64,000 nt of DNA from Tenebrio molitor. Lineage: Eukaryota; Arthropoda; Insecta; Coleoptera; Tenebrionidae. The notes beneath the pieces were generated by a model. The model did not search any database. It had not been told where the DNA came from and saw only the letters and a list, made by a program, of their open reading frames with translations. The stretch covers positions 7,068,001 through 7,132,000 of the forward strand of contig NC_091048.1 in NCBI RefSeq assembly GCF_963966145.1. The letters are read 5' to 3'. Both the position numbers and the translations under genes were made by a program. Positions 44,230-55,558 of this stretch are shown here, in pieces; within the stretch, counting starts at the first letter, position 1; every line of letters starts with the position of its first letter.

Positions 44230-44560
44230 GTTACACATTTCGATATTGTTTAGTGTTATCGTTGTTTATAATTTATTTTCTTCATTAAAATATACAATTT
44301 TGTTGTAAATATGCCTAAGTCAGGCGCGTGAAGTGACAGTTCAGAATGTGAAAAGAAAACGTGCAAGTGAAGTGACAGTTCAGAATATGAAAAAAACGGT
44401 GTAAACAATAAAGACAATGAACCAGCAACTAGCACCTCGGCTCAACCACCTCCTCTTGCACCTATCAGTGATAATTTACAATATTCTGATTTCCCTGTAA
44501 TACAAAAGTTTCACTTCTATCGTGCGTCTTTACGACACACTCTCTTTTTTTTTCACTACT
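44230..44560 (+). repeat. Repeat with MPKSG reading frame, copy 1
   Basis: It matches the reverse complement of 58660-58985 over about 300 bp. It encodes MPKSGA and then two tandem copies of an SEVTVQNVKRKRA-type unit (AAGTGAAGTGACAGTTCAGA at the DNA level). A deletion after MPKSGA removes the AERTRAWRERKR segment and introduces TGA. It probably is the first exon of an unidentified transposon. Confidence 0.65.
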
Positions 44561-45641
44561 AGATACGTTAAAATCCTTTCTAATAATAATTATTAATTAA
44601 ATTATTTTGTCCGATGCGACGATCCGAGCCAAGGCGATCTTCATTTACCAGGCCATGACACTGACCAAAGACAGTGTGCTATGGAATGGCCTACCACAGT
44701 CTGGCAACATTGCTTCACCAACATTCGGTGAAAAAATTCGAAATCCACTAAACCTGTCATTGAATTTGCATTTGTCAAATATGAGTGATCTAATTTTGCG
44801 TCAGTTAAAAAATGCATTATCGCATTGTAATATACAGTTTAAATCCACCTTGGGGACAGAAAAATAACGGTGCTCATTACTGATAATATTTCAGATGTTC
44901 TGCTGTATTCCGGGCTATTGAAACTTTTTGGTTATAAACTAACGCCAGGTGGGCATTTCCAACTTAAATATAACAATTTTGTTCTCCCCATTGCCTAAAT
45001 CCCACCCCATTTCTTGTAACTTGCTTCCCAGTCTCATTTCAATATTCCTTTTTAAAGCCAAAAGATTTTCCCCAGTGATTGTGTGGTCATTACTAATTTT
45101 GATTATTTCTTCCCAAAATGTAATTTCTTCGTAATTAGAAGTTATTTGCACCGCGTTTGGTAGAAGTCGCTTCATTTTGTCCCCATTTATATCTGTTCCC
45201 CTAAAACATTTAGCACAAGAATGGCTGCTTTTGCGATTTCTTCACTTTTCGATTATTAAAATTTCTTTCCAAATTGGCTTTGTTTCCTCATTTGATGGAA
45301 ACCTAAATACAGGTACCTACGTAATTTGAAGAAGAAGACATAATTTGAGTTGCAATTTGGTACGCAACACTTAAAAGGCGCTTTTAATTCAGTTTGACGA
45401 ATTTGACCAAGGACTTGTCAAAATTTATTTTAAATGTCGAATTGGTTTCAAAATTTTAGGAACATCGTAGGTCATGGAATGGCCTACCAGAGAATGTGGC
45501 AACGTAGCCAGTGTCCTGGCCTGTAACTTTAGACCGCCTTGTCCGAGCTCATTTTTCAATGGTTGCTATGAAAATTGAAAATCGTCTGTCTATGTTAACC
45601 AATGAAATCAAAGAAAATCTTTCGTTGCTAGGTGACGGCTG

Positions 45642-45670
45642 TTCATTATTAACCACTGGTTAATAATGAA
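45642..45670. repeat. 29-nt perfect palindrome
   Basis: TTCATTATTAACCA, one C, then the exact inverse. Confidence 0.85.
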
Positions 45671-45935
45671 AAATTGGGAGAGAAATTCTGCTTCTGGGTT
45701 CAGTTCGAGAGTCAATAATGACGCGTTCTAAGACTAGTAGTGAAAAAAGGATATTAATGCACTCTACTATTATTCCTCAGAAATTTTAGAGTAAAATTAA
45801 AAAAAAAATTTTTTTCCTCATGTAAACTCAATCCGGGGACATACCGTATACAGCAAATTTATTATGTATTATTACTAACATATTGATTTGTATTATAATT
45901 TACATAATTACATAGGTATTTTTATTTCTTTTTAG

Positions 45936-48702
45936 CACAATGAAAGATTGTTGTCCAATGAATATACGATTGTCTTTAAGTCAAAATGGACAAGGTCTAG
46001 TGATTACAAATATGCATCTGGAACATAATCATCCCCTAGATGAAGAAAATTTTCGTACATTACCCAAACAGAGGAAACTCGATGTGAATGATAGAAAAAT
46101 AGTCGAAGACATGGTATCCTTAAGATGCAACCATAAGCTAGTTCAGGGATACATCGCGACAAAAACAGGAAAATGTGTTGTTCTTAAAGATATTTCTAAC
46201 ATTAAACAAACATCCGAAAATATTGCTAAAAATGATTTGAAAATAGTGGTGGAAAAGCTAGGAATGATTAAAAATTCTACGGTAACTGTTGTTGTAAATG
46301 ATGAAAATGAGTTGATAGGGATATATTATCAAGATGGCAACATGAAACATTTTTATTCTTCATATCCTGAAGTGATACTCTGTGATGCAACATATAAGCT
46401 TAATAATTTAAGAATGCCATTGTACATCATTGCTGTTATTGATGGTAACAACAATTCTGAAATTGTGGCAACATTTCTTCTTGAACATGAAACGGAGGAA
46501 TCAATTAAACAAATGATCAGCATCTTCAAAGCAACTAACGTCTGTTGGGATCAAACGAAAACCATCATTGCGGATAAAGACTTCACTGAGCGCAAGGTTT
46601 TTGCGGAAGAATTTCCTCAGGCAAATTTGGTTCTTTGTTTGTTTCATACTCTGAAAGCTTCCAGAAAGGCACTTACTAAGTCATTGGGAATCACTTCAGT
46701 GGAACAAGAGAAAGCTAGAAAAAAATTTCAAAACATTGCTTACTCAATGTCTAATGCACAATATGAATCTAATTACCGAGAACTGTTAAATTTAAACCTT
46801 CCAGAAGTGACAAAGTATTTCAATGAAAATTGGCATCCAATAAGAACAGAATGGGTTCAGGGTTTTAAGAAAAAATTTGTTACTTTTAATACAAGTACAA
46901 CGAACCACTTAGAAAACATAAATCAGAAAATAAAGCAAGTCTGTGAAAAGAGAATGGGGTATTTCAAAAGCGCTAAAACTTTTAAGGTACCTCAAAGTAC
47001 TTTAGAAAGGTACGTGAAAATGGAGGGAGAACCAGAAGCACTTGTTTCCTGTAACTTAGGGCGAAAACCGGTTTTTTCTTCGGAAATGGAAAATTTACTT
47101 GCACAACATTGTTTAGATATGGAACAGAGATATTTTGGTATAACAAGGAAAGATGTTTGCAGATTGGCATTTAGTCTTTGTAAAGAGAATGGTCTCAAAA
47201 ATCCATTTAACTCTGAAAAAGAATGTGCGGGATCAAAATGGTTGAAAATTTTTTTTAAACGCAATCCCCAACTCTCATTTCGTACGCCTCAAGGTATGTC
47301 TTATGCCAGAATTAAATCCTTTACCCCCGAAAATGTCAATGCATTTTTTAACATCTATGAACCTGAGTTGTCAAAAATAAAATTCAATCCCGATAGAATA
47401 TTCAATTGCGGCGAAACAGGCATTACGATTGTGCAATACAAGCATCCCCAAGTTGTTGCCAGGAAAGGTAAAAAGCAAGTAGCTGCTATTACCTCTGCTG
47501 AGCGAGGAAGCCTAATAACAGTCGTCATGTGCTTTAGTGCATCTGGCCAATATGTCCCTCCATTAATGGTCTTCCCTAGGAAGAATATGAAGCTCGAGCT
47601 AATGAATGGTACTCCACCAGGTTGTACGTATGCATGTCACATATCCGGATGGATACAACAGGAAATATTTGTGCAATGATTACGCCATTTTATTCAAAAC
47701 GTGAAACCTACAAAAGAAGATCCTGTAATATTAATATTGGACGGACATCACTCACATACCAGGAACTATGAAGTGGTAAAATTGGGTAGGGAAAATCATG
47801 TCATTATAATTTGTCTGCCACCACATTCAACACACAAAATGCAGCCACTTGATGTGGCTTTCATGTCTCCTTTTAAAACCTATTATGCTCAAGAAATAAC
47901 TAATTGGTTGAGACAGAATCCTGGGCGTGTTGTTACGGTATATCAGATTGGAGAACTTTTTGGTAAAGCGTATATGAGAGCAGCCACCCTAGAAACAGCA
48001 ATTCACGGTTTCAGAAAAACCGGCTTATACCCGTGCAATAGAGATATCTTTAGAGCCCATGATTTTATAAACGAAAATGTAGAAGAAGAACAATTAGAAG
48101 TTGCGGCAAATGTTGTGGAAAGACTTGAAATAGAAGCAGTGGAAAGAGAACAGGAAAATGTCATCGCAAGTGAGAGAACAGTTCATCGTTGTGCTGAACT
48201 AACCCCAACAAAAAAACATGGACCTAACGTAACTATAACACCTGCTGATATAATTCCCTTGCCAGTAGTTACTGAAAATATTGTTCAACGAAAAAAGGCT
48301 AGAACAGGAAAACCTGTCGTCGTAACTGGGACTCCACATAAAGAAGAACTAGAGAGCAGTTTATTGAAGAAAAACACTCCATCTACCTCAAGAGTGAAAC
48401 GAAAGCTAATGATACCTAAAAAAACAAGTGTTAAGAAGAACGACAAAAAAGAATCGAAACGAATCATGACCCTTGACTCGTCATCCGAATCTGAAGTTGA
48501 TATAGTTTTTCAAGATTCAGGTGATGATTCGCCTTTCAGTGACGAAGATCTTGATGCTCCGTGCATTTTTTGTGACGAACTTTTTTCCAAAGACAAGGCG
48601 GGAGAAAAGTGGATCAGATGTCGTTCTTGCCTCAAGTGGGCACACATCGATTGTGCTGGATATGAGGGAGGAAACTTTGTTTGTGACTTTTGCAAAGACT
48701 AA
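45936..48702 (+). CDS. Fused MULE-type and pogo/Tigger-type transposase (second exon, one in-frame stop)
   Basis: The first part (numbering from ATG 45940) is a MULE/ZSWIM transposase: HLEHNHPLD closes the zinc domain, then Asp149 (VILCDATYKLNN), Asp212/214 (IIADKDFTER) and CLFHTLKA. At about residue 333 (NQKIKQ|VCEKRMG) it passes without gap into a pogo-type transposase: helix-turn-helix SAKTFKVPQSTLERYV, CENP-B-like domain, then the DDE_1 core. The first core motif reads FNCGETG (Gly491, codon GGC 47410) where the family has Asp. The second and third Asp are present after the stop (LILDGHHSH 47740; MQPLDVAFM 47851; 36 residues between). TGA at 47677 likely replaces a Trp codon. A C-terminal PHD-like Cys/His finger (CIFCDELF...CDFC) ends the protein. 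AATAAA follows at 48728. Confidence 0.8.
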
Positions 48703-48733
48703 CTCAAAAATATTATTAATTTAGTTGAATAAA

Positions 48734-49345
48734 ATATGTAGATATGTTTAATTAAAATATTCGATGACTTTCGTTTAATTCTCCTATAATATTATTTTCA
48801 ATCCCATAATAGGAAAGCATGTATCCCATATTAGGCACATATGTTGCCTAATATGGGAATTTGCACGAATTTACTGTTTGCCCATACGCAGGAATATCTT
48901 TATCAAATAAATAAGTCACCATCAAAATTTAGTTCTTAAATGTTCATTGAAGATACCTTTGAAAAATCAGAGCTAAGAACCAGGATTTTCTATTTTTTTG
49001 TTACAATTTTAAAAATGTACCCCATATTAGGCGACTTTCCTCTACGATTGGACAGATTTGAACATGTGATCAAAAATGCTGATGAACTATTGGAAGTTAT
49101 AAACATGAAAAAATAATCAATTTAATTTTTTGCACTGGGAAATAAAAAATACCAAAATTTCGAATTATCTCTTTATTACACTTACAGATACATACATATA
49201 AACAATAGTACCAAAATACAAAAACCACTAAAAACAAATAGACAGATAGTAATCTGTCCAATGGACATAAAACATAATTATTATACTTAAGACGTAAACA
49301 TAAAAACAATAAACAATTAAACATGCTATTGATATCTACCTAATT
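48734..49345. other. Spacer with a CCCATATTAGGC hairpin
   Basis: CCCATATTAGGCA, a 7-nt loop, then TGCCTAATATGGG near 48826-48860; the word recurs at 49021. No gene is seen. Confidence 0.55.
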
Positions 49346-49349
49346 AAAT

Positions 49350-50620
49350 TGGGTTGGTACTTATCAAAGGAAAGAACTTCAGACCAAAAATCATCTGTAC
49401 TTATGGTATTTTGCCACTCTGTTAAAGTAATATTTTTCCATTGATTATGAATTTTTTCAATAAGATCAGGATTGGAAATGCTTTAATATTTTAAATAAAT
49501 CGGGCTTGACTACTCGTAGAGAAAATACCGAAATTTGTTTTAAGACGTCTACGTTATCAGGTAATCCTTGTGTAATTTCTTTAATTAATTTAATTAAAAA
49601 TTGAATACAGTGATTGCGCAAAATGACATCATCCTTAAATCCAGAATGTTTCATTTCATTAATTTTAGTTTCAAATAAGTATCCGAGATAGCTATCCCGT
49701 ACTACAAACGATTCAATATTATCATGAAATAATCAGAACTTTGAATTTGGGGTTGTAATCTTTTGAATTAGGCTGTCCAACAATTTAGTAAGATCTTCTA
49801 ACAATTTTGCTGAATCAGGTTTTTTTTGCTTCAAAAGCTTTATTGGCCCTCTGAATATCACCTAAAATTGGTTTGAGAAATGAAATGTACGCGTAATTCA
49901 TATCGTCGTTGTACATTTCAAACAAAATTTGAGCGGTATAACATGTTTCTTTGTCTCTAACAATCCCAAAATGAGTTTTCAGTTCAAGCCATTGATTATG
50001 AATTCTATTAACCGCTGAATGGCAGACGCATCTAATTAAAGTTAAATTGGGGGCATACAACTTTAATTTATTGTAAACGCCATTATTGATTCCCACCATT
50101 ACTGATGCATTGTCTGTTCCAATACCTTTTAAATTTTTTATTTTTAAATTATATTTTCGTAGTATTGCGAGTAAAGCATCAGCAATTGCGTCGGCGTTAG
50201 CGTTTTCAAGCTCGACTAAATCTAGAAAAGAATTAATGATTTTTTTCTCCTTAAACTAAAATATATGACAGTACACCCTAAGTATAAGTATTTATCGGTC
50301 GTTATATCGGTAATAAAATGCTAAAAGGCGTTTCACCCACATCTTCACACAGTTCCTTCATAAAATGTGGTGCCCATACATTTTTAATCACATTACTGCA
50401 TTTTGTACGATGCATTTGCAAATATGTTGAGGAATCACATTTTTTAAAGCAATTTTTGCATAAGTCAGTTAAGTGATCTACAATATTAATCGATGTGTGT
50501 TGTGCTACAAATAGTGCTAACCTTCCTTCAGTTGATTTGGCTTCGTCCAAAGTATCTTCCTTAACGAAGGGAATTTTTCTTTTAACCCTCCCTTTTGAAG
50601 GGTTTTGGGGAGTTTTGTTT
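49350..50620 (-). pseudogene. hAT-like transposase, fragmented
   Basis: From about 50620 down: KRKIPFVKEDTLDEAKSTEG, an N-terminal domain (HTSINIVDHLTDLCKNCFKK), then WAPHFMKELCEDVGETPFSI. After a frame break come TDITTDKYLYLG (first acidic motif), VELENANADAIADALLAILR, KGIGTDNASVMVGINNGVYN (second acidic motif), RCVCHSAVNRIHNQW, and C-terminal pieces to KYQPNLI near 49345. The TDNASVMVG and CxxHxxN blocks are characteristic of hAT transposases of the ZBED/DUF4371-like type. At least three frameshifts are present. No terminal repeats were identified. Confidence 0.75.
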
Positions 50621-51100
50621 TGTGTTTAAGCAATAAAAAAGCACCAAAAAAAGTTTTCAATCCACCAGATTTTCTACTATCCCACTAGACGGAAATTTTA
50701 CCCACTAAAAGGGAGTCTCAACCTACCAGATTTAGTAGAAATTCTACCAAATTGGCAACCCTCGGCTACCGAGAGAACGGGCTGGATACATGCGAATCGA
50801 GTGGTGGGGATTGGAGGCCTAGAAGTGAACTGTTGCAGCGTGTGGATAGACGGGAAAACCGTGTAACGTAATCTTTATTATTTAATTTGAAATATTTGTG
50901 ATTGAGTTAGAGTAAAATTCGTAACGAAGAGAATGTGCCTTACACACGGTATTTTTATCTCAGATAAATAAAATACTGTAAAACCTTAATTTCGAGATCA
51001 TTTGTACGAATCAAAGAAGGGTGTAACTAAGTAAAACAGTAATAACTAATAACAATACATTTATTGAGTCTAGAAAGTAATAAGTCAGAATACAAAAGAA
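50621..51100. other. No gene seen
   Basis: Contains CTACCAGATTT/CTACTAAATC-like words near 50660-50750 and a GC-richer piece near 50760-50860. Probably transposon ends, but none could be paired. Confidence 0.3.
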
Positions 51101-52952
51101 ACTATATTATTTTGACGCATACGTGTTTAGTTTACGTTTATTAGATTGTGATTGAAGATCACTCTTTTTCTTCCTGTAATTACCAAGAAGAATATTTGAA
51201 AATTTAGATACACATTTTGCTTTAATTTGCTCAGAATTGGGGCAGTTACAGTCCAAATAAATGTCATCACAATTTTCTAAACTTAACTTGCACAATGTAT
51301 CTTTCTGGCTAGAAGCGGCTAGAAAAATATCTTCATAGATAGCGCTAATTAGTACTTGAAATATCTTAAACATTCTAACTAAAATCTCGACTAGAAAATC
51401 TGTTGGTACTTTTAATGCACCTCTGTCTAAATCATCTAAATATAGCAAAGCTTCCTTTTTACTTTCTATTTGGAGTTCTTTGTCAAGAGTTAAGGATTCA
51501 GCACAGTTTTTGCACATCTTGGATTTTAAAGAATTTGCTATGTAACCTCCGATATAAATGAGGATCATGTATTCGTCGTTTGATATATTTATAAATAATA
51601 TATTTATAATTTATAAATGAGGATCATGTATTCGTTGTTTGATATATTTATCACATCAATGTGCCTGTCTAGCTCTCCGTAGGTCCTGTTTATGAAATCA
51701 TCAGTACTGTCGTTAAATTCGACTTCATTTAAATTTGAAAATAAACTCCTGATTTCAAATTCTTCGGTAACGGCAGACTTCACTTTCAAGAAATCCAAAA
51801 CTTTTATCTTCTTTTCGGATTCTAACACTTGCGAAACGGAAACATGATATGATGCACCGCACATATTTGTCTGTATTGACCTTCCTTCCAAAGGATCGGT
51901 CTGAAATTTTCCTAGCAGTACATATTTGAAGCTGTAGTTTTCAAATAAGAACTTGCATAACATTAATGTCTCCGTTGTGTGTAATAATGCATGCTGTGTT
52001 TGCTTGGTCCATTTACCGTGAAGTTTATCAATATTTTTTAATTCCATGTCATTCCAACGTTGCAACCAAATCACAAATTTTTGTAAAAAAATAAAACGTT
52101 CGTCTTCAACACTATAGACAGGTTCACAGTTCACGTCACGTAAATGTTTTCCTTTGAAGGGAGTCTTACAATTTACTATTTTCCACCATGTAGATATTGT
52201 TTCCATGAAACTGATTGTACCTACAACCGAATTGCTAATCTTTCTTTACTCTTAAATCAAATAACCTCACACATAACAAGACGTTTTGTCTTTGGATTCC
52301 AGTTGGATTTAGCACGTTTTTATTTAGAGCTGGGGCTAATTTTACAACTTGAGCCTGTTCTTTAAAATAAAGGCTTCGTAAATGGCACACTTTCGCAGTT
52401 AAGCAGCCAATTGTTCCATCGTCATCGTCCACTGGTTATTATGTTATGTTATTATCTGAAATTAAAGTTAAAATTTCAAATCCCATGAAAGTCATATCCT
52501 TTATAATTTTCTGAATAAGTTCACTTAAGTAATCTGCAGTTAGATTTTGCACAGGGAATAATCCTACCACGTCCTTATTTTTGGACAAAACAGAAGTATA
52601 CATGACGGCAAGTATCGTTGTAGTGGGTTGAGTAACATCAGTTGCACTCATTCCTTCCAATTTTCCGTTTTTGTATGTCACTTCCGATTTAATATATATT
52701 TCGTCAAAAAGAATATTAACTAATTTCTCTTCACCTTTTAACAAATTAATTTTTTCAGACAGATATCTCATGTGCGCTTCATTTATACCAGAACGACCAA
52801 CGGCACTATTAGAACTTATTTTTTTTTTAAGTATGACATGTGAGGTAAAATTAACGAATCCGTGGATCGTAAAAATGTATATGCTCCAGGAAATGAATAA
52901 TACATTGTACATGACCATATCAAAAAGTCTGGACAACCTGTGAACATTACTT

Positions 52953-53234
52953 TTTCTATAATTGATTCAAAAAATTGAAATTCACGCATAGTTATCGGTG
53001 CCTGAAGTGGGTCATTTTCTAACGTGTATTTTTTTTGCATTGTTAGTAAGATCGAAACCATAGAAACCATACAAAACAGTGTGTGAAATGCGATTTCACG
53101 CACACGACTATTTCTGTGTTTCACTTCACGCACTGTATTTTATTAGTTACCTAGCAACATGGTCACTGCATTGAAACTTCAGAGTTCCTTCAAAAATTTG
53201 AATTTTTAATTTCAATTTTTTGAATCAATTATAG
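52953..53234. repeat. Inverted duplication of a transposase coding piece
   Basis: TTCTATAATTGATTCAAAAA and the rest of 52953-52986 is inverted at 53201-53234. The left copy is part of the P-like coding (FFESIIEK), so the right copy is a misplaced inverse duplicate. Confidence 0.7.
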
Positions 53235-53244
53235 AAAAAATATT

Positions 53245-53365
53245 GTTTATATTTCGTGCGTGAAGATGTTTTTGTGCATTCAAAGGCTTATACTGCCTCG
53301 ACCTTCGTCTCGGCGTAAAAGACCTTTTCATGCACAAAAAACACTCTCTTCACGCACTTAATATA
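53245..53365. repeat. 121-nt hairpin inserted in the P-like gene
   Basis: TTTATATTTCGTGCGTGAAG...TTTTTGTGCA pairs with TGCACAAAAA...CTTCACGCACTTAATATAAA; the turn is CTGCCTCGACCTTCGTCTCGGCG. Confidence 0.85.
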
Positions 53366-54207
53366 AAAATAACTATTTTGCCATTAATTTTAATTGTTCA
53401 ATTAAAAAATGTAATCGGTTGATCTGGTTTGTGCTTGATTCATTTCTTGAATATTCTTTTAAATTTTTGATGGCGATACATAATTTGTTATCAGTATCAG
53501 TATTACTGATATTTCCAGAGGTATCTAAAACGTCCAGCATTGACTTTAATTTAGTCCAACTGTCACACAAGTGGTTTTTCAAAATATTGCTGTACTTATC
53601 TTCAGATATTGTTTGTGAGGCTATATGTAATTGGACTGACAAATCTGAACGTACATGCAGAGAACTAGTAAGTTCCGGATATCCATTCGAATACTTGATA
53701 TTCAGAAAAAATATAGAATCGCCAACATATGTTACAACAAACTGTAAATTTCTTATTTTGCTACCCAGTTTACTTTTTATATCACCGATAGTAGAAATAC
53801 GGTCACGTTAAATTTTTTCTGCGCCACATTGTCCGCGAATACCTTTTTCTGGACATCTCGAATTTTTAATGACTGCCTAACAGGTGCTGCCGCTGTTGAC
53901 ATGTATTTAGGTTGGTGCGGAAAAATGGTTGGTATAGCAGCTGTGTCTGTTAGTTTTAGTCATTTATTTGGAATTACGATCTCCGAGCATTCACGTTGAA
54001 CATATTTCTCTTCTTTGATTACAAAAGTAGGATCAAAATGATGGATACATACTACAGATTGGGTATTTGGCTTAAAATTGTGTCTATGTATACATCTAAT
54101 CCATTTCTGCTTCAGATTTTCATCTTTGGGATATCGGAAGCAGTAACTTTTTCTGATTCGGATGAGTAATTACTTTTGCAAGCAGGGACGCAGCATTTAC
54201 GAGGCAT

Positions 54208-54318
54208 TTTCATTTTGAGAATTTTGGAGCGATGATGTTTTTAGAATTCACATTATCCCTAGCTGACTCCGCCCTCGCGCAGGTTTGGTTCACGACATAA
54301 TGGAAGACCTCTAACGAA
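54208..54318 (-). repeat. P-like element 5' end (inverted match to 7496-7612)
   Basis: It contains GACTCCGCCCTCGCGCAGGT. On the minus strand the element appears to begin near 54327 (CAGTAACTTCG...), directly upstream of the THAP start codon. The shared sequence starts with CAGT in both copies, though the first bases differ. Confidence 0.65.
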
Positions 54319-54327
54319 GTTACTGTC

Positions 54328-54964
54328 CTGTGGCGGAAAAATTCCGTTCTTTCTTCATACCGGAGTAGAAAATTAGCGCAAACCCGACTGCGCTAACCAC
54401 GTTCTTTGAATCCGCCTCGAAACCCGCGTCTCCTCCGGATGCCAGTACTCGGATTCCGCGCTAAACCGAGTCATCCCACCACTGCTAGTCCGAGTCCGAG
54501 AGTTGATGGTCAAACGCAACCCCACCACGCGCGACCGAGTTAACAAAAGCAACGTGCAGAGCCAGTGGAGCACCAATCACCATTCCCCAGTGTTGCCAGC
54601 ATCATTACGTTTGTAACAAATCTATTACATTACACTTGTTGCTATTACGACATTACGCCGCCACCAATTTTATTACGTTTTTAATTTCTAATTGCACGAA
54701 AATAATATAGGTTGTTTCAGTGAATTTCCCATTCCCACTCTGTTTTCCCATGAAATGAACGCAACACATAACACACAGCTGATCACACAACACACATCGA
54801 CACATCACACATACCTACTTGTAATCATCATCATTATTATTATTATTATTACTCTCAGCTGTCAATGTCAATCAATAGTGAATCAGTTTTCTGTCAAATT
54901 CGATTAGATTTTTCGATTATAAGCAAGGCACTAGGGCACGCTGTTCCGTTTTCTGTTATTGGTT
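54328..54964. other. GC-rich then AT-rich spacer with ATT microsatellite
   Basis: 54370-54580 is GC-rich without a recognised gene. CACACAACACACATCGACAC (54786) and an (ATT)n run of about 8 units near 54827-54851 are simple repeats. Confidence 0.4.
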
Positions 54965-55558
54965 AGGGCCAACCAGTTTAAATGGTGTAAACAGGCTGTC
55001 ACAGACAACAACTCATTTTGCACAGCTTCTACCAAAACTATTATTGGCGGGTAACCCACCTACAACGACATGAAAAAACTTTGCTTCATATTGGGAATAT
55101 AAAAAAAGCCACTAGGACACCAAAGCTGAAGGAGATACTTCCGTCAGATGAGACAAAGAGTAGAATGCTTAGAATTGCCGAAAGCGAAATGAAATGTGTG
55201 ATGTTTTTACATGAACACAACTTACACTTCCTCCTAATGGATCATCTACCAAAGTTAATAAAATCTGTCTGCAGTGATTCGGAAATAGCTAAAGACTTAA
55301 CTTTATGCAGAACCAAAGCTACTTTAATAACGAAAGATTGTTTTGTCCCTGAAGCATTATTATGTTTAAAAGAAAAGATGGAAAATTCAGTGTCGTATTC
55401 CATAATAATGGACGAAACAACCGGTATCAGTACAGCTAAATCCCTGGCTATTGTGATTCGTTTCTTCAATGTAAATCACGCCAGAGATTCTTTCTTTGGA
55501 TTTCTGGAACCCAAGGATGGTACGGCTCAGTTTGTATGAAGCAACTGTAAAACATATA

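Larger units (their letters stand above)
40794..45935 (+). other. 5.1-kb intron packed with inverted-repeat elements
   Basis: GT donor at 40794 and TTTTTAG acceptor ending at 45935. Inside are a pair of inverted 38-bp segments (41350-41388 with 43844-43885) enclosing three elements (41391-42105, 42111-43340, 43347-43837), a hairpin at 43900, a repeat at 44230-44560 and a palindrome at 45642-45670. No other gene is supported; 44607-44867 and minus 45175-44939 are open but unrecognised. Confidence 0.65.
51107..54207 (-). pseudogene. P-element/THAP9-type transposase with THAP domain
   Basis: The start codon at 54207 opens a C2CH THAP zinc finger (MPRKCCVPACKSNY; after one frameshift WIRCIHRHNFKP and VVCIHHFDPTF supply Trp, Cys and His). 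A linker follows. The catalytic part (about 53000-52440) has PGAYTFLRSTDSLILPHMSYL, then ILFDEIYIKSEVTYKNGKLE (first acidic pair) and IPVQNL-like and TLISDN motifs. C-terminal blocks KYVLLGKFQTDPLEGR, SYHVSVSQVLESEKK and GALKVPTDFLVEI complete the family order. A hairpin insert (53245-53365), several frameshifts and a partial duplication at 51600 disable it. In the family the THAP domain binds subterminal DNA and GTP is a cofactor. Confidence 0.8.

Noticed and set aside
54373..54576. Minus-strand 67-codon frame
   Set aside because: No recognisable similarity; it lies in an isolated GC-rich patch outside the P-like element.
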